A stretch of DNA of 64,000 nucleotides from NCBI GenBank assembly GCA_016617855.1, contig JAECUM010033273.1, positions 1-64,000 on the forward strand, written 5' to 3'. The stretch's first letter is position 1. Each line of letters starts with the position of its first letter. The notes under the pieces were generated by a model, which did no database searches, had not been told where the DNA came from, and saw nothing but the letters and a program-made list of their open reading frames with translations. Made by a program: the position numbers and the translations under genes. Shown in pieces: positions 27,070-39,754 of this stretch. Source of the stretch: Megalonaias nervosa (taxonomy: Eukaryota > Mollusca > Bivalvia > Unionida > Unionidae).

Positions 27070-28760
27070 CTCTTCTTGCATACTGTTGTCAGATATACCG
27101 ATGACATTGCCTAAGCCGAGGGCCGTAAATACGTGTAAATATATTCATTATCATTATATAATAAGTGTTGCACATTATTATAAAACCCATCATCCATATG
27201 GTCCTTATTCAGCATTTATGTGACATTGGGTTATAAAACACATCTTCCATGTAGTCTTTATTTCATAAGGTCACATTCGGTTATAAAACCCAGCATTCAT
27301 ATGGTCTTTGTTTAATAAGTATGGCAAATTTGGTTATAAAACCCAGCATTCATATGGTCTTTGTTTAATAAGTATGGCAAATTTGGTTATAAAACCCAGC
27401 ATTTATATGATCTTTGTTTAATAAGTATGGCAAATTCAGTTATACAGCCAATCTTCCATGTTGTCTCTATTTAATAGAAATGGCACATTGGTTTATAAAA
27501 CCCATCTTCCATGTGGCCCTTACTTAATACATATGGCACATTGAGTTATAAAACCCATCTTCCATGTGGCCTTTATTTAATACGTATGGCAGATTGAGTT
27601 ATAAAACCCATCTTCCATATGGCCTTTATTTAATACGTATGGCAGATTGAGTTATAAAACCCATCTTCCATGTGGCCTTTATTTAATACATATGGCACAT
27701 TGGTTTATAAAACCCATCTTCCATGTGGCCTTTATTTAATAAGGAATGCATATTGTGTTATAAAACCCATCTTCCATATGGACTCTATTTAATAACTATG
27801 ACATATTGGGTCACGAAACTCATCTTCCATATGAACTTTATTTAATAAAGAATGCACATTGGGTTATAAAACCCATCTTCCATATGGACTTTATTTAATA
27901 AGGAATGCACATTGGGTCATGAAACTCATCTTCTATATGGACTTTATTTAATAAGGAATGCACATTGGGTCATGAAACTCATCTTCCATATGGACTTTAT
28001 TTAATAAGGAATGCACATTGGGTTATAAAACCCATCTTCCATATGGACTTTATTTAATAAGGAATGCACATTGGGTCATGAAACTCATCTTCCATATGGA
28101 CTTTATTTAATAAGGAATGCACATTGGATTATAAAACCCATCTTCCATATGGACTTTATTTAATAAGGAATGCACATTGGGTCATGAAACTCATCTTCCA
28201 TATGGACTTTATTTAATAAGGAATGCACATTGGGTTATAAAACCCATCCTCCATATGGACTTTATTTAATAAGGAATGCACATTGGGTCATGAAACTCAT
28301 CTTCCATATGGACTTTATTTAATAAGGAATGCACATTGGGTCATGAAACTCATCTTCCATATGGATTTTATGTAATAAGGAATGCATATTATGTTATAAA
28401 ACCCATCTTCCATATGGACCTTATGTAATAAGGAATGCATATTATGTTATAAAACCCATCTTCCATATGGACTTTATGTAATAAGGAATGCATATTATGT
28501 TATAAAACCCATCTTCCATATGGACTTTATGTAATAAGGAATGCACATTGGGTTGTAAAACCTACCATATGGTCCTTGTTTAATAATATGGCACACTTGG
28601 TTATAAACCCATCATCCATATGGACTTTATTTAATAAGGAATGCATATGGACTTTATTTAATAAGGAATGCACATTGGGTTATAAAACCTCTCATATGGT
28701 CCTTGTTTAATAATATGGCACACTTGGTTATAAACCCATCATTCATATGACCATCAGATA
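27070..28760. repeat. 53-bp satellite, about 32 copies
   Basis: The unit reads gggttataaaacccatcttc, catatggactttatttaata, aggaatgcacatt. A variant with gggtcatgaaactc alternates irregularly with the gggttataaaaccc form in the central part. Edges are more diverged, and a small duplication lies near 28600-28690. Confidence 0.93.
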
Positions 28761-29327
28761 CACAATTGACTTTATTTGCATACAACACTATGAATACATA
28801 GTCCAGTCTCCAAAATGAATCACCATCTTTCAGCTGGTGTCCCTGTTATGCAACTTCTGTCTCTTAGTAAATAAAGAAAATGCAAAGTTCTTGTGTAAAT
28901 TTTCTCCTGTATGCACATAACCTATTAGAGGCAGACTTCTTTCTCAGAAATCTTAAATTGTTCTGTCCCATTACTAGATTTACAGGGAGGCACCACTACA
29001 TATGAATAGATAGTAAAAACATATTGGCTTACCACTAGAGGTATGCAGTAAAAAATCATAAATAATTGACAGTTTTGAGAGTTTATGAAGCCCTTAAATT
29101 CATAGGATAATTACCAAATTATATTTGAGAGATCAATGTTTGCAAAATCTATCATTCCCATCAAAGTGGTATATTGACTGTTTTTAACCTTGTCCCAGTT
29201 GTTTGGTACCATCTATCTGGTTATTTCTCTTTTTATTTCCAGACTTAAGGCTCAGAGAACTAAATTTGTCATTGATTCAATGCTTTCATATTTAACAGAC
29301 AGTTGATGTTAAAATTATGTTGATTTG

Positions 29328-29331
<4 letters not shown>

Positions 29332-29398
<67 letters not shown>
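29332..29398. repeat. (AT)n(AC)n microsatellite
   Basis: About 28 AT units are followed by a short AC run. Confidence 0.95.
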
Positions 29399-29615
29399 GC
29401 TGAAATAAGCAACATTGCCAATGAAAAGAAAAACAGTATGCAAAATGGAATGCAGAATGAATGCAAATGAAATGCTGAATGAATATAAATGAAATGCAGA
29501 ATGAATGAAGATGACATACAGATTTGTTAACATTACTTACTTCAGAGCCTGTAATTGTCTACCGGTATTCATAGCTCTTATAGTATATTTATAGCAGTCT
29601 TTATATGCTTTACAG

Positions 29616-29822
29616 TGAAATTAGGGGACTATCAGGCTGCAGCAGATTCCTTTGAGAAATCATTAGAGATGGCAAAGAAGCAGGAAGACAAAGACGCAGA
29701 GAATGCCATTAAGAGAGCATTGGAAGAGGTCAATGCTAGAATTGTTAAAGGAGTCAAAGATGATGATGAATATCCACCCCCCGGAGATAGCGATGCGAAG
29801 CGAACTCACAAAGATGACTCAG
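29616..29822 (+). CDS. ODAD4: ODAD4 exon: last TPR and start of acidic tail
   Basis: The acceptor is tgctttacag at 29615 and the donor is tcag|GTATGG. It is 207 bases, phase 1 at both ends. It encodes KLGDYQAAADSFEKSLEMAK (helix B of the final TPR), then EDKDAENAIKRALEEVNARI, a capping helix matching the vertebrate AIISALDDANKGI segment. After this the sequence turns acidic and polar (DDDEYPPPGDSDAK, THKDDS). It is the last exon that I can align to vertebrates; all later exons belong to the variable tail. Confidence 0.95.
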
Positions 29823-32101
29823 GTATGGTATCATAGATAATTCAATGTTCAAAATAAGGTTAACTTTTAATATGACAAGATAGAAAAAGCAGTTTGTTTC
29901 TCTCTTTAACACTCAAAAAAATGGAAACCAGGAATTTGGTAAATGCCATTCCATTTTGTTCCAAGCAAAGGAAACAAAAGGAAAAAATGAATAGAAGTAA
30001 TATCCTTTTTTCAGACCATAAGTGGATAAAAGGAACACAAACAAAGTGAATGTCAAATGCAGATGAAGTACAGGTGAAATGCCAGTTAAATATAGATATG
30101 TAAAAATTACCTGTTTCAGAGACTACAGTATTTGAGGGAGAAAAGTTAATGACATTTTACAGTGGTGATGATTAGCTGTGATGGAACTAATAGACACTGC
30201 AAATATCACTGGGGATTATTATTTAGAATCAGAATCTTCATGAGGCTGAAATTTTGTTGGATGTGTCTTGGAGTGTTTTCAAGGAGACAAAATTCATGCT
30301 TGTAAGCTTAAACAGATATCTCAAAACAGTCAAAATAATTTTCATTAATTAGAAAATATACAAATTTAAATCCCTGATGAACTTTGTAGTTCTATGGTAT
30401 ACTGACAAGTTATTTTGAAGCATTTTTGTCTTGATATGCTTTAGCCAGTAGAATATAATGGGACTCTTTTTTTTCAGTTGTTGGACTGCATTCATACTTT
30501 GTGTATCTACAGACTTAATATGACTGAAATAATAACTTAATCTAGATATGAACATTTCCATAGGCTTATTCCATTCACTGTTAAAAATTGTATTCACCTA
30601 TTTTGCTTTTTTTCACTTAATATATATAGAAATATACATTAATCATTGTCATTGATACGGATATATTTTTTTATGGCATTTATCATCACATATTTGATAT
30701 TTAATAGCACAACATATGCAGGTTTTTGATGTCCATTAAATATATTTATTTTTGTATTACTTTGAATGGATTATAAGCAAAGTTCCTCGTTGAGTTGACC
30801 CAATTTAGCTCCATGCAGTGATAATGAACAATTTTGTACAATTTTGCTTATATTTCTTTCTGTTTTCAATAGCTGAATTCATCAGATAGTGGTGTCATTA
30901 TGAGTGGTTGCTGCTTTTGATCAACTATTTTCATGAATTAACCCTTGATGGCTTTTTGCATGTAGGCAGTTGTAATGGGTAACATTCCATTAAACCCTGT
31001 TGGAATGGAAAGCAGTAGGAAAAATGTATAAATTTTTATTGCTACAAAACAGAATTGGCCTCCGAATAATACATACTGTCAAACATTCACTACTTATCAG
31101 TGATCCCTTTGGATCAGCACCCAGTCACACTGCATGTCATTAGTGTGAGTCATTACAGAATCACTTATGTACCATTTGTTTGTTTTTTAATCCTAGTTGA
31201 CTAAGTCTGAGAAGTGGACATTTCAGTAATGACTTTGCCATGCCATTAAAGTTATTTTGTTACTCAAATGGTTGTTATTTTTCGTGGCAGATTCATGGCC
31301 TTGCATTAGATTTAAAGTTGAAGGTTAAGTTTCCAAAACAGGCAGAGGGTTTAGGGGACCTTCCCCAAACAAGGATATGAGTTTGTTTCTTTAAGTAGCC
31401 AGGTGCAAAGTAAAAGTAGCCAGGTACATCACCCAGCTCCTGGCTAATAAAGAATGTCCTGCAAATTGCATGAAATATTTTTCAAACATTATGATTGAAA
31501 CATTTTACATATAGATTTGGAAAAATGATCAGTTGTGTGGCCTTGTGAATGGGGCCAAATTTTGGCCTCAGAGCAGGCCCAGAAAAATCCCAATTAGAAT
31601 GCAGGGCATAGTTGACTGGTCAGATGCAGATGAGTTCATTCACAATTGTAAGATTTTAAAATTGAATAGTAGTAGCTTTTAATAGTCATCAAATAATGCT
31701 AATTAACTATTTTCCATTGGGCACCAATTTAATTGGTTAACAGATTCCTTGGGCACCAATTTTTGATATGGCAGTAAATTTCATGTTCATATACGCCATG
31801 AATTTTAAGACCCAACATACAGTCATCTGTATGTGGAAACAATATAACCCTTTCATGAATCTGTGAATTTAAGTACCAGCAAATTCATGTTCACAAAAGC
31901 AGAATGTTTTTAATGAAAATAAATAAATTCAGTTTTGTTTGTTTAATCAACAAGACACACTTATTTATTTGTATCATATGAAATAAATAAAAATGAACAA
32001 AATCATTTGAATGTAAGTGACACATTAAATATATTGTTTCTAGTCACCTTTTCAGTTCAGCTGCACTTTGTAACCTTGAAACAACTTTACTTACATAGCT
32101 T

Positions 32102-32137
<36 letters not shown>

Positions 32138-32360
32138 AGTAATTTGTCCCTGTACTAAAATTATACAAAACTGTTAGCTGAAATCCAGTAACATTTTTGG
32201 AGATTATACCCCATTTGTTTTGAATTAGTTTTCCATTATAACTTCTAATGATGCCATGATTGGTCTTTTGTTTAGATTTTTGATGGTGATGTTTAGTGTA
32301 AACTTTGGAATGGGTTTCATTGAGTGATGTTAGCATTCTAGACATGTTTTGTTCCTGAAT
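29823..32360. other. intron, mostly unique
   Basis: An (AT)n tract lies at 32104-32134. No exon or larger repeat is seen. Confidence 0.55.
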
Positions 32361-32364
32361 GCCT

Positions 32365-33035
32365 AATGCAAAGTATTAATGCAAAGTGCTCAAATAATGC
32401 AGTGTTCAGTTAATGCAAAGTGTTCAAATAATGAAAAGTTTTAATTAATGCAAAATGCTGAATTAATGCAGTGTTTACATAATGCAAAGCATTTAATTAA
32501 TTCAAAGTGTTCAATTAATGCAGTGTTCATTTAATGCAAAATGATCATTTACTGCAAACTTTAATTAATGCAGTGTTCAGTTAATGCAAAGTGTTCAGAT
32601 TATGCAAAGTGTTTAAATAATGCAAACCGTTTAATTAATGCAAAGTGTTCAATTAGTGCAAAGTGTTCAATAAATGCAGTGTTCAGTTAATGCAAAGCAT
32701 TTAATTAATGTAAAGTGTTCAATTAATGCAGTGTTCAATTAACGTAAAGTGTTCAGTTAATTCAGTGTTCAGTTAATGCAAAGTGTTCAAGTAATGCACT
32801 GTATTCAATTAATGCAAAGCATTTAATTAATGTAAAGTATTCAATTAATGCAATGTGTTCAATTAATGCAGTGTTCAATTAATGCAAAGCATTTAATTAA
32901 TGTGAAGTGTTCAATTACTGCAAAGTGTTCAGTTAATACAGTGTTCAATTAATGCTAAGTGTTCAATTAATGCAATGTTTAATTAATGCAGAGTGTTCAA
33001 TTAATGCAGTGTTCAGTTAATGCAATGTGTTCAAT
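32365..33035. repeat. ~18-bp AATGCA minisatellite touching an exon
   Basis: Units like caattaatgcaaagtgtt and cagttaatgcagtgtt repeat about 37 times with length variation. The array runs to within about 10 bases of the acceptor of the next exon, so that exon's branch point and weak pyrimidine tract lie in or beside array-derived sequence. Confidence 0.9.
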
Positions 33036-33045
33036 TAACTCACAG

Positions 33046-33081
33046 AGGAGGAATATGCAGAAGATTTTGAGGTGGATCAAG
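33046..33081 (+). CDS. ODAD4: ODAD4 36-nt tail microexon (EEEYAEDFEVDQ)
   Basis: The acceptor is aactcacag at 33045 and the donor is caag|GTAGAT. It is 36 bases, with phase 1 at both ends matching its neighbours. The peptide EEYAEDFEVDQ is acidic with Tyr and Phe. EEY.EDFE-type acidic motifs are common in ciliary proteins and could be a short linear motif; that is inference. The acceptor has almost no pyrimidine tract, so inclusion may be partial. Confidence 0.72.
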
Positions 33082-34960
33082 GTAGATAACTCTTGTATCA
33101 ACTTGTCTTTGCTATTGTTACCTCAGTTTCTTTTTAGCAGTCTTAATTTCTGTTCATAAATTTGTTATATATATATTAATTTTCATACATTTAAAAACTA
33201 CCTGTTGTGAATAGAGAAAGTATTGATCACTTCATTAAAGTCAATATACCATGTAAATGAAACCTCTCTATGATGGACACCCATTAGCCTTTATTGCCCT
33301 TAATGAATATGTGTCCTTTTAATGTAGGTTCACTATAGGAGTGAAATAAAGAAAGTGTGGTTTTCAGAAGTAACATTGGCCTGTTGACTTGGAGTTATAT
33401 GTATTTCTCACAAGACCCGTATATTGGCTGATGTGTTTAATAATTATATTATTAAGTAATGCTTGTATGCTATAAAAAAGAAATCTAACCATTGAAATTA
33501 AATAAAATCTGGGTTTTTTATGCAACATATTATGTTTTCATCACCAGTATTGAACCAAGTATGCATCACAGATTCGCAAAAATGAAAGTTGAAGCATGAG
33601 CTTTGATGCAGAAACCGAACCTTGTTTGTTTGTCCTTGTACTTTACTAAATGATTGGCAAAAAATGTAGTCATCAAAATTTAGTAAATTTTGCCCAGTCA
33701 GATTGATCAAAATAATTACTTTTTTCTGTGTGTGTTAAATGTTGGATGAACACAAGTTGTTATTTATAATTGAAATCTTGTTTTTATATTATTTTTCTTA
33801 CTTTCATTGTGGACACTACAGCTTCCATGTAGGGCCTGCAATTTACGTTTGCTTTTGGCCAAGTAAGCCTCCAGCATTTTAAGTCAAATTGTGAACACTT
33901 AGAAAGGGCCATGACAAATATTGTCCTAAAGCAGGTATCCCTTATGTGGAGGCATCTGCTGCAATACAAGTCATTGCATAAGGTACTAGTTCAGTGTAAA
34001 TACAGCATTCTTTCAGTACATGGCCCATGGTTGTAACATAGTTTTTTTTTTATAAGGTGGTTATGGTCATGGATCCCATTTCATTATGTGATAATACAAT
34101 TATATGTATAACACACTTCATTGTAAGGCAGTTTCACTATAAATTGGTATAATCCATTAGTCTCATGGACTACATTATAATGAGTGAGCACTGTATTTTA
34201 TATCTGAAGTGATGAATATTTTTGCATCCACTATAACTGTCTTCATGGTGTGTGGTCATATTTAGGATTATGCATGCAGCCCATTATGTTTCACTGTATA
34301 GCATGCCAATAAAATTAATGTCATTTTCTTACTTTCTGACTCCAAGCATTTTCCAATTAACATCATTGTTTTTCTTGAGATATTTTATGTTCATGGAACT
34401 GTAGTGTAATACTGTAGTGACATCATTTATTGAATTCTTTAGTTATGTCTGAGTTAACAGGTCAGAAAAAAAACTTTCTCAAAAGAGAAGTAAACAAATA
34501 CAGTAATACCTGTCTAGGAGAGCACTGTTATGGGAGGTGACCTGTCTTGAGAGTCCAGGTTCACAAGCACAAATTTATTGATCATATAGTATTACAACCT
34601 GTCACGAGATCATAATTTTTTGGCAAAAGGGTGGTCTTTCAAGGCAGGCTCTACTTACATTAAATTCACAATATTTTAGGTGGTTTCATTTTTCTTAGCT
34701 TTCGTAGTTGCAACCAACCATGGCTTTAAAGACTAAACAAACAGTAATCCTTCTTTTGAAAGAATAAGTTCCCTTCTCCAATCCACAAATTAAGTTACTG
34801 ATAAATTTGTAATGTGTTCAAAACCAATTAAAATTGATACTTATGATAGTAAATTAATTCATTTCCATTGAAAAAAAAATATTTTGAAAAGTGCATTAAA
34901 TGTTTCAGGTAAATCCAGAAAATGTTCTTACAAAGTAAATCGAGAAAATGTCCTTACAAA
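33082..34960. other. intron with MITE relics
   Basis: At 33255-33345, tgaaacctctctatgatgga and a downstream tgtccttttaatgtaggttc form imperfect inverted ends of an ~85-bp relic. At 34020-34200 is a single copy related to the unit in 8900-9630, in opposite orientation. At 34500-34575 is another relic with acagtaatacctgtctagga. No exon is seen. Confidence 0.5.
34020..34200. mobile_element. single pogo-like MITE unit
   Basis: It contains catggatcccatttcattatg, ttcattgtaaggcagtttca and an end with tataatgagtgagcactgta. These are the reverse complement of motifs repeated in 8900-9630. It is flanked by AT-rich DNA and has no frame. Confidence 0.55.
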
Positions 34961-36255
34961 AGTGATTTTTGTATCACTCTACTTACTCTATACTTATTAA
35001 CTGAAATTTATTTGCAAATATATTTTGAAAATTATAATACATTCCCCCTATGATGCAATAATTCCTGTTTAATTTTTTTATTCTTGCCTCAGCAGACTCC
35101 TGGGAAAAGTTACAATCATTTTTTCACACTGAACATATATTGGGATAGGCCTTTCCTCAAAGACCTGTCTAGCATTGAAAAATCCTTTGTTTTGCTTGTT
35201 AACTCATGGACCTAAATGTTTCAAAAGGAATATTTCATGAAAATTACAAGTACAGCATTATTTCTAGACTCCATCCATTATGAATAACACGGATCATAGT
35301 TATGTACAGAGAAACTATTTTATGAACCATCTGCAGATTTGTGTTCTTCATACACAATTATCTTCATAGATGATTAAGTAAGCATTACTAATCTCATAAA
35401 CTAACAATGCAAAATCCATAATTTTGCATCAGTAATAATGAGTATAAAACTCTCTTGAAAATCTGACTACTCTGAACAAAATGTCTCTTCTTGTTTTCTC
35501 CAACGCAAACTTTATTATTTTCTCCTGAGTGGCGTTCACAAAAGAAAATCCATGTTGCTGTTGACTGTGACAATTTCATTTAAACATCTCTGGTTACTCT
35601 TTCATATCTGGTGAGCAGCTACATTCCATCACCAATCACAGTCAACAGTTTATTGAGCATGCCACATCTTCCACAGATTTTGCAGCTGTGTTTAAAATGA
35701 TCAAAATGCTTCAGAATCATAGGCAATGAGAGATAATTTCATCCAATTTGACAGGGGGTACCCCTAAGATCATCTGGATATTACAGTATGCTTTTGCTCA
35801 GTATCAAATCATTTCTCCATCTCCAACATTTTTACATCACTGTCATTTGCCTATGTTGTATCACACACATATATCTTTGTCATAAGCTCAACTGTGTAAA
35901 CTTCAGATTAGATTTGATTTCAGATTTAGTCATAAATGTTTGCTGCCATATTGACACAGAATTTCAGTCTGAAAGTAGAATACTTCTTTTTTTTTTCCTC
36001 CATGAATGCACTCTTATACAGAAACTGGACATTTTATTAAAGTATATTCTCACATGATCTGGCCAGATTTAATTAGTTTGACATGCAATTTATGATGCCG
36101 ACCATACCCATGTGAACTTTATGATAATTCTGCTGGAGGACTGTCTTGTTTGTTTTTGTGTACATACCCTCATCCACCCATTTTAAAGTTATTTAATTAT
36201 TTAATAGTGTAATTTATATAGCACATAACTGATACAGGAAAAACAGCAATTATAC

Positions 36256-36432
36256 CATGGGTCTCAAACTCAAACCACCATGAGGGCCACATGATGGCAT
36301 TTTCAATGGCCCAAGGGCTGCACCACCTTTGTTATCTCTCATGACTCTGTGTGATGCCAATCAGTTTGCGGGCCACATGATAGGGCTTGGTGGGCCGCAT
36401 GCGGCCCACAGGCTGCGTGTTTGAGACCCCTG
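36256..36432. mobile_element. 177-bp hAT-type MITE with perfect 8-bp TSD
   Basis: The ends are inverted: left catgggtctcaaactc, right gtgtttgagacccctg. The interior is GC-rich (gcgggccac, gggccgcatgcggccc), unlike its surroundings. Exactly aattatac stands on both sides (36248-36255 and 36433-36440). Eight-base duplications with a cagggg-tctcaaac terminus are the mark of hAT elements. The paralogous place in the next unit (about 39418) has aattatac once and no insert. Confidence 0.93.
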
Positions 36433-36625
36433 AATTATACTGTACAAGTTTTGGTATGTGCAAATATTTGTTGGAGCAAAGACCAAACCATTTGGCTAAC
36501 ACTTGTCCTTCATATCCTGTGAAATGTTTGTACATGACAAGCAGTGCATCATGCCAATCATAACATTAATCAATTTCACCAGCATATTACTGAATCAGGT
36601 CTTTACAATACCTTGACATTTTTAG

Positions 36626-36673
36626 AAGCTCAGATACAGGAGCTGCCTAGACCAAAGTCTGTCTCTATCAAGG
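36626..36673 (+). CDS. ODAD4: ODAD4 tail exon, PRPKSVSIK module 1
   Basis: The acceptor is acatttttag at 36625 and the donor is aagg|GTGAGT. It is 48 bases, phase 1 at both ends. With the shared Glu codon it encodes EAQIQELPRPKSVSIK. The bases ccaaagtctgtctctatcaa are identical in the next copy while introns have drifted more, which suggests the module is kept by selection. RPKS is a possible basophilic kinase site (Arg at -3); that is inference. Confidence 0.87.
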
Positions 36674-37079
36674 GTGAGTTAATCAAAGGCGATCTTTCTT
36701 TCAGATAGAAATGTGGTGTGATACGTGTATTAAATCATGTCACCATAATGATATTGCAATTAACCCATAATGAAAATTTGCAACAGTAACTCCATGATAT
36801 ACTGCCCAAAACTTTGATTATAGTGAAGTCCGTATGCATGCCTGTGATGTAGTATTAAGGAGATTGAGGTTTTAAGTTAGGCACCTTTTGTGAAAGTTTT
36901 CCTGAACACATTTTACAACAGAGAATTCAACAGACAGTGGTTAAGAATCAGAAGATGCTAAAGGCAGTTTTTCAGGCATAAATATGCATTCTTTATGCTT
37001 TGCAAACACTTCACTGGTAAACTCCATTTGTGGTTGCAAAGGAACTATTTACATCCTCCAACCCTCAAATAAAAGACAG

Positions 37080-37722
37080 ATTTCCTTGTTGAATAATGTA
37101 CATGTTATTTCCCTTGTTGCATTAATGTAGATGTTATTTCCTTTGTTGCAGTAATGTTGATGCTATTTCCCTTGTTACAATGATGTAGATGTTATTTCCC
37201 TTGTTGCAGTAATGTAGATGTTATTTTCCTTGTTGCAGTAATGTAGATGTTATTTCCCTTGTTGCAATAATGTAGATGTTATTTCCTTTGTTGCAGTAAT
37301 GTCAATGTTATTTCCCTTGTTGCAATAATGTAGATGTTATTTCCTTTGTTGCAGTAATATCGATGTTATTTCCCTTGTTGCAATAATGTAGATGTTATTT
37401 CCTTTGTTGCAGTAATGTCAATGTTATTTCCCTTGTTGCAATAATGTAGATGTTATTTCCTTTGTTGCAGTAATATCGATGTTATTTTCCTTGTTGCAAC
37501 AATGTAGATGTTATTTCCCTTGTTGCAATAATGTAGATGTTATTTCCCTTGTTGCAATAATGTAGATTTAATTTCCCTTGTTACAATAATGTAGATGTTA
37601 TTTTCCTTGTTGCAGTAATGTCAATGTTATTTTCCTTGTTGCAATAATGTAGATGTTATTTTCCTTGTTGCAGTAATGTAGATGTTATTTTCCTTGTTGC
37701 AGTAATGTACTTGTTATGTCCT
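37080..37722. repeat. 29-bp minisatellite of acceptor-like units, about 22 copies
   Basis: The unit reads tagatgttatttcccttgtt, gcaataatg. Many units have gttgcag after the pyrimidine-rich ttatttcccttg, which looks like a 3' splice site. The seed is present once in the other duplication units (tttccttattacag at about 46976 in unit 4; tgatctccttaatgcatt in unit 2). Confidence 0.92.
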
Positions 37723-38414
37723 TGCTGCAGTTAAACAAATGATGCTTGATGTGATTGGAGTGATGTCATTAATAAAAGTCTTCATGTTTTGTGAATCATC
37801 AATATTCTCACATTTCTTCATAGAGGATTAAATATACATTACTAATCTCATAAACTAAAAATACAATTTCCACTCCATTTCAACCTCATCCCCATGCAAT
37901 GACAGCATGTAACTATTAATTTCTGTACATTTCATATTACAATATCTTAGAAAGGCATAACAACTAATACCACAGCTATTATTTCTTAATAGTATTTACA
38001 TTCTTTTGGCATGTTTGTTTTGTTAAAAAAATTTGCTGACATTGTTTATATTTCTGCAAAATATATCCACTTTTTGGTATGTCGTTCATACGCTGGAAAA
38101 CTGTACTTTCAAGTGCATGGCGGCTTTTAAATTGTCCGACTTTCAGTAAATCTTTGATAATGAGATACAGCCAGAAACCACTTGGAGCTAAATAAGGGCT
38201 CTATACAGAGGGCTTGACAAAATCTTGATACTGTTCTTCTTTAAGGTGTCAGTCATGATAGTGGACTTGACAAAGTCTTGATGCCGTTTTTCTTTAAAAT
38301 TTCAGTCATGACAGTGGATTTACATGACAGTATTTTATCATGGAGTAGATGGACACCTTAAGTATTGGTCCATGGATGGGTCATTCAGTAGTGTTCCTCA
38401 ATATTTGGCAACAT

Positions 38415-38417
<3 letters not shown>

Positions 38418-38459
<42 letters not shown>

Positions 38460-38735
38460 TTTGGATTTTTAGTGTAACATTAACAATTTTTCAGTCATAT
38501 CTGACTTCAATGTCTGCAGTGTGGCAGTTTATAGTGATGTCTAGCACTGGGGCATCATGCCGCAGACATGTAGCATGATGTTCCACCCAGTCACATTATC
38601 CTGACACCAGGCCGACCAGTCCTAAAACTGACCTCTTAATGCTGAGTGCCTAGTGATGCAGCTGTTAGTGCCATTTTTATAAGTTTTCGTATGACTTGGC
38701 CGAGGTAGGCCACTGGAGCGGTCATCACTTTGGAT
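38418..38735 (-). mobile_element. CA-tailed SINE, inverted copy
   Basis: It starts on the + strand with (GT)n and then runs as the reverse complement of the SINE at 15293-15647 (gatgtctagcactggggcat, gtcacattatcctgacacca, gccgaccagtcct). The head end near 38700-38735 is degraded and the box B is hard to see. It lies between tail modules 1 and 2 and is not seen in the other duplication units. Confidence 0.85.
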
Positions 38736-38950
38736 GTACAGAGTTGTCCAGTGACAATAACAGAATCAGCTACAGTTGCCTGGATTACATCACATGCATA
38801 TATATATACATGTGGATGTTGTGTTGCACATGCAACTGCAGATAAATTTATAGAATGATATTTTGTCTATCAATTGGTGTTAAATGTTTTTCTCAGGTTC
38901 ATAGAAACAAAATAGTTATATCAAAATTTTCTAAATTTTTTTATTATTCA

Positions 38951-38955
<5 letters not shown>

Positions 38956-39002
<47 letters not shown>
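38956..39002. repeat. (GA)n microsatellite
   Basis: About 23 GA units. Confidence 0.95.
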
Positions 39003-39006
<4 letters not shown>

Positions 39007-39603
39007 GATGGATATGGTAGTGATCTTCAGTTCTTAAGTTAGAGTGTACTTTTATGATTTATTTCACTATCAGTCTGCAACTTCTTTATCATACACTCAT
39101 CCGTATGAGATTAGATTTCAGTTTTAGCCATCTATGTTAACTGCCATGTTGAGACATGATTTCAGTCTGAAAAAAGTACACTCCTTCATCCACCATTAAT
39201 GCGTTCTTATACAAAAATTGGATAGTTTAATAAAGTATGTTCTCAGGCCAGATTTAATTAGTCTGCGATGCAATTTATGAAGTCAACCCTATCCATGTGA
39301 ATTATATAATGCTTCTGCTGGAGGACTGTTTTGACTGTACAAAACTATTTTAAAGTTATTTTTTTATTTAATATTATAATTTATGTAACACATATAATTG
39401 ATCAACTAAAAGAAGCAATTATACATGGTTTGGTGCACGTAAGTATTTGTTGTAGCTAAGATCGAACCATCTGGCTAACACTTGTCCTTTCTACCCTAAA
39501 ATTATTTTTATACAACAAGCTGCACATAATCCCAATCATAACATTAATTAATTTCATCAGCTTAGAATGAAACAGGTGTTTACAGTGCTTTGATATTTTT
39601 TAG

Positions 39604-39651
39604 AAGCTAAAATTGAGGAGCAACCCAGACCAAAGTCTGTCTCTATCAAGG
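39604..39651 (+). CDS. ODAD4: ODAD4 tail exon, PRPKSVSIK module 2
   Basis: The acceptor is atattttttag at 39603 and the donor is aagg|GTGAGT. It is 48 bases, phase 1 at both ends. It encodes EAKIEEQPRPKSVSIK, differing from module 1 mainly in its first half. A (TA)n run of about 54 bases starts 47 bases past the donor. It is a direct paralogue of the exon at 36626, and skipping or including either keeps the frame. Confidence 0.88.
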
Positions 39652-39695
39652 GTGAGTTCATCAAAGGTTGTCTTTCTTTCTGGATTAATATGGTG

Positions 39696-39698
<3 letters not shown>

Positions 39699-39752
<54 letters not shown>
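39699..39752. repeat. (TA)n microsatellite beside tail exon
   Basis: About 27 TA units close to the splice donor of module 2. Confidence 0.95.

Positions 39753-39754
<2 letters not shown>

Larger units (their letters stand above)
26989..29615. other. intron dominated by a satellite
   Basis: It holds the 53-bp array at 27070-28760 and an (AT)n(AC)n tract at 29332-29398. A short ~12-16-bp degenerate repeat (gaatgaatgcaaatgaaatg) lies at about 29445-29515. The rest is unique. Confidence 0.6.

Noticed and set aside
36332..36535. 67-codon minus-strand frame
   Set aside because: It overlaps the hAT-type MITE and flanking intron, and has no similarity to a transposase.
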